This document shows, in pieces, positions 14,114-22,204 of a DNA stretch of 38,785 bases. This stretch comes from Desulfobaccales bacterium. GTDB taxonomy: Bacteria > Desulfobacterota > Desulfobaccia > Desulfobaccales > 0-14-0-80-60-11. The notes under the pieces were generated by a model. That model searched no databases. It was not told the DNA's origin and saw only the letters and a program-made list of their open reading frames with translations. Positions within the stretch are counted from its first letter, which is position 1. The number at the start of each line of letters is the position of its first letter. The translations under genes and the position numbers were made by a program. Location of the stretch: the NCBI GenBank assembly GCA_030694005.1, contig JAUXZG010000138.1, forward strand, positions 1 through 38,785. Direction: 5' to 3'.

Positions 14114-16075
14114 ATGGCCGGGAAAAACCCCATTAAATTCACGGACACCACCTTTCGGGATGGTCATCAATCCCTGTTGGCCACCCGCTTCCGCACCGAG
14201 GACATTCTGCCCTTCATGGAACGCATGGACCAGGTGGGCTTTTGGGCCATAGAGGTCTGGGGCGGCGCCACCTTTGACACCACCCACCGTTTCCTGGGAG
14301 ATGACCCCTGGGAGCGCATCCGCACCATCAAGAGCAAGCTCAAGAAGACCCACACCATGATGCTCTTAAGGGGTCAGAACCTGGTGGGGTATCGCAACTA
14401 CGCCGACGATGTCACCTACGCCTTTGTCCGTCACGCCGCGGAGCAGGGGGTGGACATCTTTAGGGTGTTCGACGCCTTGAACGACCAGCGCAACTGGGTG
14501 ACCGCGGTGAAGGCCATCATGGACGCCAAGAAGGCCGGGCTCATGGCTCATTTCCAGGCCGCGGTGTGTTTCTCCCTGACCCAGCAGCGCATGGGCGGCG
14601 AGGTCTTCAACCTGAAATACTATGTGGACTTTGCCAAGCGGGCCGTGGACATGGGAGCCGACTCCTTCTGTCTCAAGGACATGGCCGGCATGGTCTCCCC
14701 CAATGACGCCTATGCCATCATCAAGGCCTTGAAGGAAACCATCAAGATTCCGGTGGAATTTCACACGCACTACACCAGCGGCCAGGGGTCCATGTCCTAC
14801 TTGAAGGCTATTGAGGCCGGGGTGGATGTGGTGGACACCTGCCTGTCGCCTTTTGCCCTGCGCACCTCCCAGCCGGCCATAGAGCCTATCCTGGTGACGG
14901 TGAAACAGACGGACCGGGAATCTCCCCTTGATCTGGCCGCCTTGATCGAAATCGGCCAGGACCTGGAAAAAGTGGCGGTGAAGTACCGTGACCTGCTGGA
15001 CACCAGCAAAATGGCGCCCATCGATGCCGGAGTGCTGCTCCACCAGATTCCCGGGGGTATGTATTCCAACCTGGTGAACCAGCTCAGGGAAGCCGGCGCC
15101 CTGGACCGCATGCTGGAGGTGATGGCGGAGCTGCCCCTGACCCGCAAAGAACTGGGCTATCCGCCCCTGGTGACCCCCACCAGCCAGATCGTCGGCATCC
15201 AGGCGGTCTTTAATGTCCTGTTCGGGCGCTACCAGCAGATTCCCGGGGAGGTCAAGGGCCTGGCTTACGGCCTCTACGGCAAGACCCCGGCGCCCATGGA
15301 CCCCAAGGTGCAAAAGAAGATCCTCAAAGGCTATGAACGGGGCGAAAAGCCCATCACCTGCCGGGCTGCGGATGTCCTGGAACCGGAACTGGAAAAGGCC
15401 AAAGAAGCCACCAAGGGATTGGCCAAGGACATGGGCGATGTCCTGGTCTATGCCTTGTATCCCACCACCGGCATGCGCTTTCTCAAGTGGAAGTACGGCC
15501 TGGAAGAGGTGCCCCAAGAGGTCAAGGCCAAGAGCCTGGAGCAGGTCAAACTGGAAGACGATGTTTATCTCACCATTAAGCAGGAGAAGCTGTTCCAAAA
15601 GGTGAAGGACTACCTGGAGCGCCTGGAACTGCCCGCGCCGGGAAAGGGCCCGGGCCTGCGCACCTTCAATGTCTTTGTGGACGGGCAGTATTATGAGGTG
15701 GAGGTGGAGTGCACCTCGGGCGCGCCGGTCCTCACCAGCGTGACGCCGGCGGCGGTGACCGCCGCCCCCCGGCCGGCGATAGCCGCGCCCAAACCCGCGG
15801 CCGCGCCGGTTGCCGCGCCCAAACCCGCGGCCGCGCCGGCGGAAGCCCTGGCGGCCGGGGAGGTGCCTTTACGGGCCCCCATGCCCGGCATGATCATCAG
15901 CTACAGCGTCAAGGTGGGGGATAAAGTCAACACCGGCGATTTGGTCTGCATCCTGGAAGCCATGAAGATGCAGAACAGCCTGCCCGCCCCGGCGGGAGGC
16001 GTGGTCAAGGCCATCAACTTCGAACCCGGCGCCTCCGTGGCCAAAGACGCGGTGATTATGGTGATCGGCAAGTAA
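14114..16075 (+). CDS. Pyruvate/oxaloacetate carboxyltransferase with C-terminal biotin domain (transcarboxylase 5S + 1.3S, OadA/PycB type)
   Basis: A 653-residue protein. The N-terminal DRE-TIM barrel (about residues 5-290) carries TDTTFRDGHQSLLATR, the metal and carboxyl-lysine sites FCLKDMAGM (Lys188) and HTHYTSG (His217, His219), and RVFDALND. The conserved carboxylase domain follows to about residue 520. Then come an Ala/Pro linker containing two copies of AAPKPAAAPVA-like sequence and a biotinyl domain with EAMKM, the biotinylated Lys at about 618. It transfers carboxyl between pyruvate or oxaloacetate and biotin. Start ATG has AAAGGAG 7 nt upstream. Together with the propionyl-CoA-type carboxyltransferase upstream it has every catalytic part of a transcarboxylase in two proteins. 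Alternatives are PycB of a two-subunit pyruvate carboxylase or the oxaloacetate decarboxylase alpha chain; no partner subunit for either is in the window. Confidence 0.9.
   Translation: MAGKNPIKFTDTTFRDGHQSLLATRFRTEDILPFMERMDQVGFWAIEVWGGATFDTTHRFLGDDPWERIRTIKSKLKKTHTMMLLRGQNLVGYRNYADDVTYAFVRHAAEQGVDIFRVFDALNDQRNWVTAVKAIMDAKKAGLMAHFQAAVCFSLTQQRMGGEVFNLKYYVDFAKRAVDMGADSFCLKDMAGMVSPNDAYAIIKALKETIKIPVEFHTHYTSGQGSMSYLKAIEAGVDVVDTCLSPFALRTSQPAIEPILVTVKQTDRESPLDLAALIEIGQDLEKVAVKYRDLLDTSKMAPIDAGVLLHQIPGGMYSNLVNQLREAGALDRMLEVMAELPLTRKELGYPPLVTPTSQIVGIQAVFNVLFGRYQQIPGEVKGLAYGLYGKTPAPMDPKVQKKILKGYERGEKPITCRAADVLEPELEKAKEATKGLAKDMGDVLVYALYPTTGMRFLKWKYGLEEVPQEVKAKSLEQVKLEDDVYLTIKQEKLFQKVKDYLERLELPAPGKGPGLRTFNVFVDGQYYEVEVECTSGAPVLTSVTPAAVTAAPRPAIAAPKPAAAPVAAPKPAAAPAEALAAGEVPLRAPMPGMIISYSVKVGDKVNTGDLVCILEAMKMQNSLPAPAGGVVKAINFEPGASVAKDAVIMVIGK
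15787..15843 (+). repeat. Tandem repeat in the Ala/Pro linker of the biotin protein
   Basis: GCGCCCAAACCCGCGGCCGC occurs twice in direct tandem with a period of about 30 bp. It encodes two copies of APKPAAAPVA in the flexible arm before the biotinyl domain. The arm length could vary between strains by slippage. Confidence 0.8.
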
Positions 16076-16089
16076 AGATTGACGGAGTA

Positions 16090-16133
16090 GGGGAGGGGGC
16101 CAGGGGTCGCAGACCCACTTACAATCCTCCCCT
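16090..16133. repeat. GC-rich palindromic repeat, TCGCAGACCC core
   Basis: Arms GGGGAGGGGGCCAGGGG and ATCCTCCCC enclose TCGCAGACCCACTTACA, identical in its core to the copy at 6652-6696. It lies just after the stop of the biotin protein and may serve as its transcription end. Confidence 0.8.
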
Positions 16134-16301
16134 ACCACCCCTCCCCCAACCCCTTAAGTTTTAAATTCTTTTTTCCTCCCTAAAAATTCTTCTTTCTGAC
16201 CTTTTTTATCTTCCTAAACTTCCGGGGCCTTAACCTTTTTCACCCGGCCCAGGTCTATAAAAGAAAAGAAGAAAGCAAACCTTTTTGGGGAGGATCGGGT
16301 C

Positions 16302-16661
16302 ATGAATAAATGGCAACGCCTGTTTGGCAGGAAGAGAGCGCCGCGGCTCCTGGTGGCACTGCTGCTGGCCTTGAGTTTTTTAACGGGATGCGCTAGCCAA
16401 AATCCCTACATGTACACGGGTGCGGGTCTGGGTGCGGCCCTGGGGGCCGGCCTGGGGGCCGCCATCAATAATCGCAATCCCTGGAAGGGTGCGGCTATCG
16501 GCGGTTTGCTGGGCGCCGCTGGGGGTGGCGTGGCCGGGGAAGTCTACGGTCGATCGAATCCCTCTCCCCAGCGCCAGGGCTATTATTATCCGCCTAATTA
16601 TAGTCCGCCTCAGCAACCTGGCTATAGCTACGCGCCGCCGCCCAACCAAAGTTATAATTGA
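16302..16661 (+). CDS. Glycine-zipper outer-membrane lipoprotein (Pcp/OmpA-linker type)
   Basis: A 119-residue lipoprotein. The N-terminal signal (RLLVALLLALSFLTGC) ends in the lipobox LTGC, so the mature protein starts at a lipidated Cys. Next comes a glycine-zipper segment with GxxxG spacing (GAGLGAALGAGLGAAINNR, then KGAAIGGLLGAAGGGVAGE), which can pack in or against a membrane. The tail is rich in Pro, Tyr, Gln and Asn. ATG 16302 has GGGGAGG upstream and a TATAAA-like -10 element at 16256-16261. The next gene is a paralogue 25 bp downstream, so the pair arose by tandem duplication. Exact role unknown; such proteins are usually envelope-associated. Confidence 0.8.
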   Translation: MNKWQRLFGRKRAPRLLVALLLALSFLTGCASQNPYMYTGAGLGAALGAGLGAAINNRNPWKGAAIGGLLGAAGGGVAGEVYGRSNPSPQRQGYYYPPNYSPPQQPGYSYAPPPNQSYN

Positions 16662-16686
16662 AGGCAACCTTTCTTAAGGGGGGGAA

Positions 16687-17151
16687 ATGGTCGTGAACAA
16701 ATGGCCTGGAATAATCGTGGTGCTCACGGCGCTGAGTCTGATGGTGGGCTGCGCTGCCAATCCGTACACTTACACCGGCGCGGCCCTGGGGGGAGGGATC
16801 GGCGCCATCAGCGGAGCCGCCATTGATGGTAGAAACCCCTGGCGGGGCGCGGCCATCGGCGGTTTGCTGGGCGGGGTCCTGGGGGGCGTGACCGGGGAGG
16901 CCATGCGGCAGAGCCGGGCTGCTCAGCCGCCGCCGCAGGGTTATTACTACCAGCCGGCCCCACCAGGTTATAGCGCTCCTCCGCCGGGCCCCAACTACGG
17001 GTACAACGCCCCGGCGCCGGTTTCGCCCCCGGCCCCTGGTCCCAGGTATGGCCATGGTTCTTCGCCGCCGCCGGAATACTACCGCGAGAATCAACCGCCC
17101 CAGATTTACGGCAGCCGGACGCCCACGATTTATGCCCCGTATTATTACTAA
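16687..17151 (+). CDS. Glycine-zipper lipoprotein, tandem paralogue
   Basis: A 154-residue paralogue of the preceding lipoprotein with the same plan: signal and lipobox (LSLMVGC), the shared NPYTYTGAALGGGIGA opening, glycine zipper (RGAAIGGLLGGVLGGVTGE) and a longer Pro/Tyr/Gly-rich tail with several YYY and PPPG-type runs. The start could be ATG 16687 or GTG 16693; the latter gives MNKW like the paralogue (MNKW) and better spacing to the GGGGGGG site, so it is at least as likely. Probably cotranscribed with the upstream copy. Confidence 0.78.
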   Translation: MVVNKWPGIIVVLTALSLMVGCAANPYTYTGAALGGGIGAISGAAIDGRNPWRGAAIGGLLGGVLGGVTGEAMRQSRAAQPPPQGYYYQPAPPGYSAPPPGPNYGYNAPAPVSPPAPGPRYGHGSSPPPEYYRENQPPQIYGSRTPTIYAPYYY

Positions 17152-17153
17152 TA

Positions 17154-17260
17154 GTTGCCGCCTGCTCTCCGGCAACCATGACAAAAACCTGCCCCTTCCC
17201 CTGGCGCGCCAGGGGCGGGGAAACGATGAACAGGTAAAGGCCCGGCGAGCCGTGCCTTTA
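17154..17260. repeat. Cluster of three hairpins after the lipoprotein pair
   Basis: GTTGCCG/CGGCAAC (17154-17176), the perfect palindrome CCCCTGGCGCGCCAGGGG (17198-17215) and TAAAGGC/GCCTTTA (17235-17260). These can end transcription of the lipoprotein genes, though none has a U-tract. Confidence 0.5.
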
Positions 17261-17377
17261 CAAATCCGCTTTTATCCCACCCCGCCGCTTCGGGAAAATT
17301 AGTTAGCACCAGCCGCCCTGGCCATGGTAAGATCCAACCCGGCCACTGGCCACTAATCGCTAACCCCCGGAAATAAC

Positions 17378-18349
17378 TTGGCCGACCCGATATTGTTCCA
17401 GGAAATTCTCCTGGCCGCCGTGGACCTTAAGGACCACGCCTTTGTGGTCCCCTCCGGCCTCGATTTTGAGCGGCTGATCACCTCCATGGGGGAGGTTGGC
17501 CTGCTGGCCCCGCCCTGGCTGCGGGCCCGCCCTGAGAACCGCTGGCAGGTGGTGGCGGGCTTCAAACGCCTCCTGGCGGCGGCCCAGCTGGGCTGGGAGC
17601 GGGTCCCGGCCCGAATCCTGCCGGCCTCGGCGCCGGATTCCCACTGTCTGTTGGTGGCCCTCTACGACAACGCCTTCACCCGGGGGTTTAACCTGCTGGA
17701 GATGGCCTTTTTCGCCACCCGGCTACTGGCTTACTGGGACCGGCAGACGGTGGCGGCCAAATTTCTGCCTTATCTGGGCCTGCCCCCCTCACCGGCCCAC
17801 CTGGACAGGCTGGTCGCGGTTTTTTCCCTAGAGCCTCCTCTGAAAGAATTGGCGGCCCAGGGCCGCCTGGCCCTGACGGCCGGGGCTTTCCTGGCGGGGT
17901 GGGACCCTAAGGATCGCGCTGCCGTATTGCCCTACCTGGAAGAGCTCCCTTTTAGCCAGAGCAAGCAGGAGGAATTTTTGGAGGGCCTGGACCTGCTGGC
18001 CCGCCGGGAAGGCGCCGCTCGCCGGGAGATTCTCTCCCGTGAGGAACTTAAGCAATATTTGGTTGATAAGGGCAGCACTCCCCAGGAGAGGGCCGAGGCG
18101 GTGCGGCGTCAACTCAAGCGCTGGGTTTATCCCAGCCTCAGCGCGGCCCAGGACGCCTTTGGGGCTCTCCTGCACCGGCTGGGTCTCAGGAATCATCCCC
18201 GCCTCCGCCTCCAGCCGCCCCCTGCCTTTGAAGGCCCCGACTTCCATCTGGAAATCAAATTTCGGGATGCGCCGGAGCTTAAAAATCTCCTGGAAGAACT
18301 CACCCGCCTGGTCCAACAGGAAGAATTTTCCAAACTGACCCGTCTTTAG
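17378..18349 (+). CDS. ParB-N-domain-like protein, non-partition type
   Basis: A 323-residue protein whose first 120 residues resemble the ParB/Spo0J N-terminal domain: an opening LIxSMxxVGLLxPPxL pattern (LITSMGEVGLLAPPWL), then VVAGFKRLLAAAQLG-WERVPARIL, and a DNAFTRGFNLLEMAFF segment matching the conserved DN...R..N..E box. The rest is helical with charged stretches and no HTH that I can name. The usual ParA partner and parS sites are not seen. The TTG at 17378 starts the frame but has no good ribosome-binding site, so the start is uncertain. Family placement is moderately confident; function unknown, perhaps a nucleotide-binding DNA-associated regulator. Confidence 0.6.
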   Translation: MADPILFQEILLAAVDLKDHAFVVPSGLDFERLITSMGEVGLLAPPWLRARPENRWQVVAGFKRLLAAAQLGWERVPARILPASAPDSHCLLVALYDNAFTRGFNLLEMAFFATRLLAYWDRQTVAAKFLPYLGLPPSPAHLDRLVAVFSLEPPLKELAAQGRLALTAGAFLAGWDPKDRAAVLPYLEELPFSQSKQEEFLEGLDLLARREGAARREILSREELKQYLVDKGSTPQERAEAVRRQLKRWVYPSLSAAQDAFGALLHRLGLRNHPRLRLQPPPAFEGPDFHLEIKFRDAPELKNLLEELTRLVQQEEFSKLTRL

Positions 18350-18470
18350 GCTTCCCTTGACTCGCGCCGATATAGCCTTAACTTACGGTTAAGCATGGAA
18401 TATTGGTTGCTGAAAGTGCGGTCTGATTTTATCGGCCCCAACGAGGCCATTAGCTTTTCAGAAGAGATGT

Positions 18471-18540
18471 GGCCGCAGGCTTTAGCCTGGGCCAAAAAGC
18501 CAAGGGGAGAAGAAGCAGCGCGGGCTAAAGCCTGCGGCTA
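18471..18540. repeat. Palindromic GCCGCAGGCTTTAGCC element
   Basis: GGCCGCAGGCTTTAGCCTGG (18471 on) faces GCGGGCTAAAGCCTGCGGC (ending 18538), separated by about 32 bp. A half copy, GTAGCCGCAGGCTTTAGCCT, lies at 22374-22396. It fills the gap between the ParB-like gene and the coiled-coil gene. Confidence 0.7.
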
Positions 18541-18626
18541 CGATAAATATCCCGGCGATAGTCACATAATCTAGGCCCCAACTTTATCTTTTATTGACCT
18601 AAAAAAGTTTTTAGGGAGGCTGAAAC

Positions 18627-18917
18627 ATGGACAAGAAGGAAAAATATTTGCAAGCCCTTGAAGATAAACTGGAAAAGTTAAAGGGCGGTATTGAGCAACT
18701 GCAAGCCAAGGCTTCCCAAGTGGGGGCGGACGCCAGGGCGGAATTAGAAAAGCGTTTAAAAGAGTTGTCTGATAAGCAGGAAGCTGCTCGCCAGAAGTTG
18801 CAGGAACTTAAAGGAGCCGGCGCCGAAAAGATGGAAGCCCTCAAAACCCGGGCCGAAAAGGTCTGGGGTGACCTGGAAAGCGCGGTGGGCCGGGTAAAGT
18901 CTAAATTTAAAAAATAG
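18627..18917 (+). CDS. Small coiled-coil protein
   Basis: A 96-residue, highly charged (Lys/Glu/Ala-rich) protein predicted to be almost entirely helical coiled coil: heptad-like LEDKLEKLKGGIEQLQAK, then LEKRLKELSDKQEAARQKLQ and ALKTRAEKVWGDLESAVGR. No signal, membrane segment or Cys. This style occurs in stress-related and phasin-like helical proteins, but no specific family is claimed. ATG 18627 has AGGGAGG 8 nt upstream, a strong site. A palindrome copy and a long hairpin follow its stop. Confidence 0.75.
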   Translation: MDKKEKYLQALEDKLEKLKGGIEQLQAKASQVGADARAELEKRLKELSDKQEAARQKLQELKGAGAEKMEALKTRAEKVWGDLESAVGRVKSKFKK

Positions 18918-18943
18918 AGTAGTGCTCTTTCCGGAAATTTTTT

Positions 18944-18983
18944 GGGGGGAGGGCCAGGGACCTGAGATCCCTGCCCTCCCCCC
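18944..18983. repeat. GC-rich palindromic repeat, GGGACCTGAGATCCC core
   Basis: Arms GGGGGGAGGGCCAGGGA and TCCCTGCCCTCCCCCC with core CCTGAGA; member of the GGGGGAGG family, directly after the coiled-coil gene. Confidence 0.75.
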
Positions 18984-19002
18984 AACCCCCCCTCCCAACC
19001 CG

Positions 19003-19067
19003 CTTAAGTTGGCCTAAGAAGGCGGGGCCTTTAGCCCCGCCTTCTTAGGCCTAAATCTAAACTTAAG
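19003..19067. terminator. Long perfect hairpin (18-bp stem)
   Basis: GGCCTAAGAAGGCGGGGC (19011-19028) pairs exactly with 19034-19051 around the loop CTTTA. CTTAAGTT (19003-19010) and AACTTAAG (19060-19067) extend the pairing beyond a short bulge. It probably ends transcription of the coiled-coil gene, though no U-tract follows. Confidence 0.6.
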
Positions 19068-19086
19068 GGATTGGGGGTGGGGGCTT

Positions 19087-19132
19087 GGGGGAGGATTGTA
19101 AGTGGGCCCACCGGCCCTTAGCCTCCTCCCCC
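19087..19132. repeat. GC-rich palindromic repeat, inverted TTGTAAGTGGG core
   Basis: GGGGGAGGATTGTAAGTGGG and GGCCCTTAGCCTCCTCCCCC: the reverse-complement form of the CCCACTTACAAT core at 6652 and 16090. It lies 28 bp before the DUF255 gene start. Confidence 0.8.
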
Positions 19133-19160
19133 AAATAACTCTTTCCAAAGGGATCCTCTC

Positions 19161-21234
19161 ATGGAGCAGCAGCGCCGGCCCAATCGGTTGGCCCAGGCCA
19201 CCAGCCCCTATCTGCGGCAGCATGCCCATAACCCGGTGGATTGGTATCCCTGGAGCCCGGAGGCCCTGGAAACGGCTCGCCGGGAAGACAAGCCCATTTT
19301 CTTGAGCATCGGCTACTCCACCTGTCACTGGTGCCATGTTATGGCCCATGAATGCTTTGAAAACCCGGCCATCGCGGCGCTGATGAACGAACATTTCATC
19401 AACATCAAGCTGGACCGGGAAGAACGGCCGGACCTGGATGAGACCTACATGAACGTGGTGCAGCTCCTTACGGGTCGAGGCGGCTGGCCTTTGAGCGTGT
19501 TTCTCACCCCGGACTTAAAACCTTTTTATGGGGGCACCTATTTCCCGCCGGAAGACCGGGCCGGGTTGCCGGGCTTTTCCCGCCTGCTGTTGGCCATGAG
19601 CCAGGCTTACCGGAAGAATCAGGAGCAGATCGCCGCGCTCTCCGGCAAGCTGCTTTCGCAACTGCAGATTATGGGGGAGATGCCGGGGACTGCTGGGGAA
19701 CCTGATCCAGAGCAGGTGAGCCAGGCGGCGCAGCGCCTGCTGGCGGATATTGACCCCCAGCACGGCGGCTTGGGCAGCGCCCCCAAATTCCCCCGTTCCC
19801 TGGAACTGGGGTTTTTGCTCCATTATTATCGCTTTTGGGGCGAGGCCCAGGCCCTGGAAAAACTGGCCTTCACCCTGGAGAAAATGGCCCGGGGCGGCAT
19901 ATACGACCAGTTGGGGGGCGGCTTCCACCGCTATACCGTGGACGCCGCCTGGGTGGTGCCTCACTTTGAAAAGATGCTCTATGACAACGCCCTGCTGGCG
20001 CCCCTTTACCTGGCTCTTTATCAACTTACCGGCAGCCCTCTGGCCCGGCGCATTGCTGGTGAGACCCTGGACTTTGTCCTGCGTGATATGCACGCCCCCC
20101 AGGGCGGCTTCTATGCTGCCTGGGACGCCGACAGCGAGGGTGAAGAAGGGAAGTATTATGTCTGGAGTCTGGCGGAGGTTGAGAAGATTGTCGGCCCAGG
20201 GGGCGCCCCTAATGGTCGCGGCTCTGGGGATGACCCGGGAGGGGAATTTTGAAGGGCAAAATGTCTTAACCCGGCCATTTTCCAGGGATGAATTGGCGGC
20301 GCGGTTTTCCTTGACTCCGGATCGGGTGGGCCAGACTTGGGAGGAGGGTTTTAACCGTATGCGCCAGGCCCGGGCGGGACGAGTGCCGCCCCATCGGGAT
20401 GAAAAGGTCATCGTCTCCTGGAGCTCCCTGATGATCTCGGCCCTGGCCCAGGGAGCCCAGGTATTGGGGGATAAAGGCTATTATGCCGCGGCGGCCCAGG
20501 CGGCCCGGTTTATTCTTGGGGAGATGTTTAAAGAGGACCAGCTCTTCAGGATCTGGTCCGCGGGCCGGGTGGCAGTGCCCGGCTTTTCGGAGGATTACGC
20601 CTGCTTAGCCCACGCCTTGCTGGATCTTTTTGAGACCGATTTTGACCCGGCCTGGCTCACCGCGGCCAGGCACCTGGCGGCTTTGCTGGAGGATAAGTTT
20701 CTGGATGCCGGCGACGGCACTTATTTCTATGTGGCCCGGGATCAAGACACGCCCCTGGTCCGGTCCAAGAGCGCCTTTGATCAGACCATTCCCTCGGGCA
20801 ATTCCCTGGCCGCCCGGGTGTGTTTGAGACTTTACCGGCTTACCGAAGAGCCGCGTTATCAAAAACGGGCCTTAACTACTCTCCGCCGTTTCCAGAGCCA
20901 GGCCCAGGAAAATCCCTTCGCCTTTGCCCACCTGTGGACGGCGCAGACCCTTTACCTGGCCCCGCCCCTGGATCTCACCCTGGTGGGGGACCCCCAGCAG
21001 CCGCGGCTTAAAGAAATGCTGCAAGTGGTTTATCGCTATTTTCTGCCGGAAAGACGCTTACTGGTGAAAGACCCGGCGAATTGCGCCGCCCTGGAGGAAT
21101 TGTGCCCGGCAGCCCGCACTTACGCGCCCGTAGGAGAAGGGCCGACGGCCTATATCTGCCACGACTTCACCTGTCGGCCCCCCATCACCGATCCCCAGAC
21201 CCTGGCCGCGCAACTTGAGGAGCTAATGAGTTGA
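19161..21234 (+). pseudogene. DUF255/YyaL thioredoxin-domain protein (SPATA20-like), frameshifted
   Basis: Two overlapping frames together encode one protein of about 690 residues. The first frame (19161 to about 20200) has the DUF255 thioredoxin-like domain: [20 protein letters not shown], the CxxC pair [16 protein letters not shown] (Cys55, Cys58), [13 protein letters not shown], and the glycosidase-like (alpha/alpha)6 part up to [20 protein letters not shown]. The second frame takes over with [16 protein letters not shown] and runs to the normal C-terminal end at 21234. The switch occurs around the G5 run at 20199-20203, consistent with one inserted base (or two lost). This is either a real inactivating mutation or a sequencing error at a homopolymer. 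No ribosomal slippage signal is evident. ATG 19161; the ribosome-binding site is weak (AAAGGGATCC). Biochemical role of the family is poorly defined. Confidence 0.85.
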
Positions 21235-21236
21235 GA

Positions 21237-21277
21237 TTTTTGGAGGGAGGCCCTGGGGCCCTTAACCCCTTCCCCCA
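21237..21277. repeat. Degenerate GGGGGAGG-family palindrome
   Basis: TTTTTGGAGGGAGGCCCTGGGGC facing CCCTTAACCCCTTCCCCC; a weakly paired copy between the DUF255 gene and the winged-helix gene. Confidence 0.4.
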
Positions 21278-21283
21278 TAACTC

Positions 21284-21312
21284 TTGTCCCCCAACCATTT
21301 TTGTCTTATAAT
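21284..21312 (+). promoter_or_regulatory. Sigma70 promoter TTGTCC-N17-TATAAT
   Basis: A perfect -10 box TATAAT (21307-21312) with TTGTCC (21284-21289) at the ideal 17-bp spacing. The start of transcription near 21319 lies downstream of the TTG at 21301, so translation must begin at ATG 21343. Confidence 0.75.
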
Positions 21313-21342
21313 TCGGCCAAAAGGTGCCAGGGAGGCGCCCGG

Positions 21343-22101
21343 ATGGATCGCCAGGGCTCATTGAAGTTGGTGCGCGGTTTGACGCGGCCGGTGGTGGAGC
21401 TTTTCTGTCCTGACCAGCTGGACAGTTTCGAGGATGACTTTGCCGCTTTTGCCCTGACCGGCGGGGTACCGCAAGTTTCAGAAGGGACCGCCTTTTTGAG
21501 ACCTGGCCCTCAGGGACTGGACACCACCCTGGTGGCCGGCATGTTTTTCCAGGTGCTGGTGGAAGCTCAGAAATTGCCGGCGGGCACTCCGGAGCGGGTC
21601 TCTTTTGTGCGCAAAGAGGCCAAGAACTTCCTGGTGAAACATCTGGCCGGAGAGATTACCCTATCCCAGTTCTACCGTCTCTTGACTCTCATCGAGGAGA
21701 ATGTCCATAATTATTTTGAATGCCTGGGGGGTGACTGGCTCGGCCATCGGGCCAGGCCGCCAAAGGACACCCTGACCCAGCCCCGGTCTCTGACGGAGCC
21801 TATCAAGGGAGAGGAGCTACGCCAGGCCCTGGCGAAACAGGACCTGCCCGTAAAAGGGAGGCGCATCACCTCTGAGGGCCTGTTGACCTTCCTTAACTCT
21901 ACGGCAGGGCGGTGGTTCAGGGTGCTGGATCTGGAAGGGCACTTTAAGGTGAACAAAAAGACCGCCTGGACCTATTTAAACCTGCTTCTCAAGGCCGGCA
22001 TTCTGGCGCACAACGGCGAAAAGGCCAACCGGGCGCGCTATGCCTTGGCCGGGGCCTTCCAGCCAGCAAATTTAAGCCCCCGATTTTCACCTAAAATTTG
22101 A
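21343..22101 (+). CDS. Putative winged-helix DNA-binding protein
   Basis: A 252-residue protein of unknown family. The N-terminal half is helical and acidic (VVELFCPDQLDSFEDDFAAF, then a FLVKHLAGEITLSQFYRLLT segment). The last 75 residues look like a winged helix: EGLLTFLNSTAGRWFRVLDL, HFKVNKKTAWTYLNLLLKAG as recognition helix region, and ILAHNGEKANRARYALAG as the wing. This suggests a transcription regulator or a DNA-associated protein. The ATG at 21343 has GGGAGG about 8 nt upstream and lies just downstream of the promoter at 21284-21312. It is transcribed alone; the following 580 bp hold only repeats. Target unknown. Confidence 0.65.
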   Translation: MDRQGSLKLVRGLTRPVVELFCPDQLDSFEDDFAAFALTGGVPQVSEGTAFLRPGPQGLDTTLVAGMFFQVLVEAQKLPAGTPERVSFVRKEAKNFLVKHLAGEITLSQFYRLLTLIEENVHNYFECLGGDWLGHRARPPKDTLTQPRSLTEPIKGEELRQALAKQDLPVKGRRITSEGLLTFLNSTAGRWFRVLDLEGHFKVNKKTAWTYLNLLLKAGILAHNGEKANRARYALAGAFQPANLSPRFSPKI

Positions 22102-22204
22102 CTTAAGGGCCGCACCCGGGTGAGTCGTCCCCAAAGGGCGAAAAGATCCCCCCCCAGAGACCACCTAGGAATTTCTTTTACTTGCCCCCGGTACTTATGC
22201 AAAG

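Noticed and set aside
14366-15598. 410-residue minus-strand open frame inside the biotin-protein gene
   Set aside because: Antisense shadow of the carboxyltransferase barrel, His/Gln/Gly-rich, with no recognisable motif.
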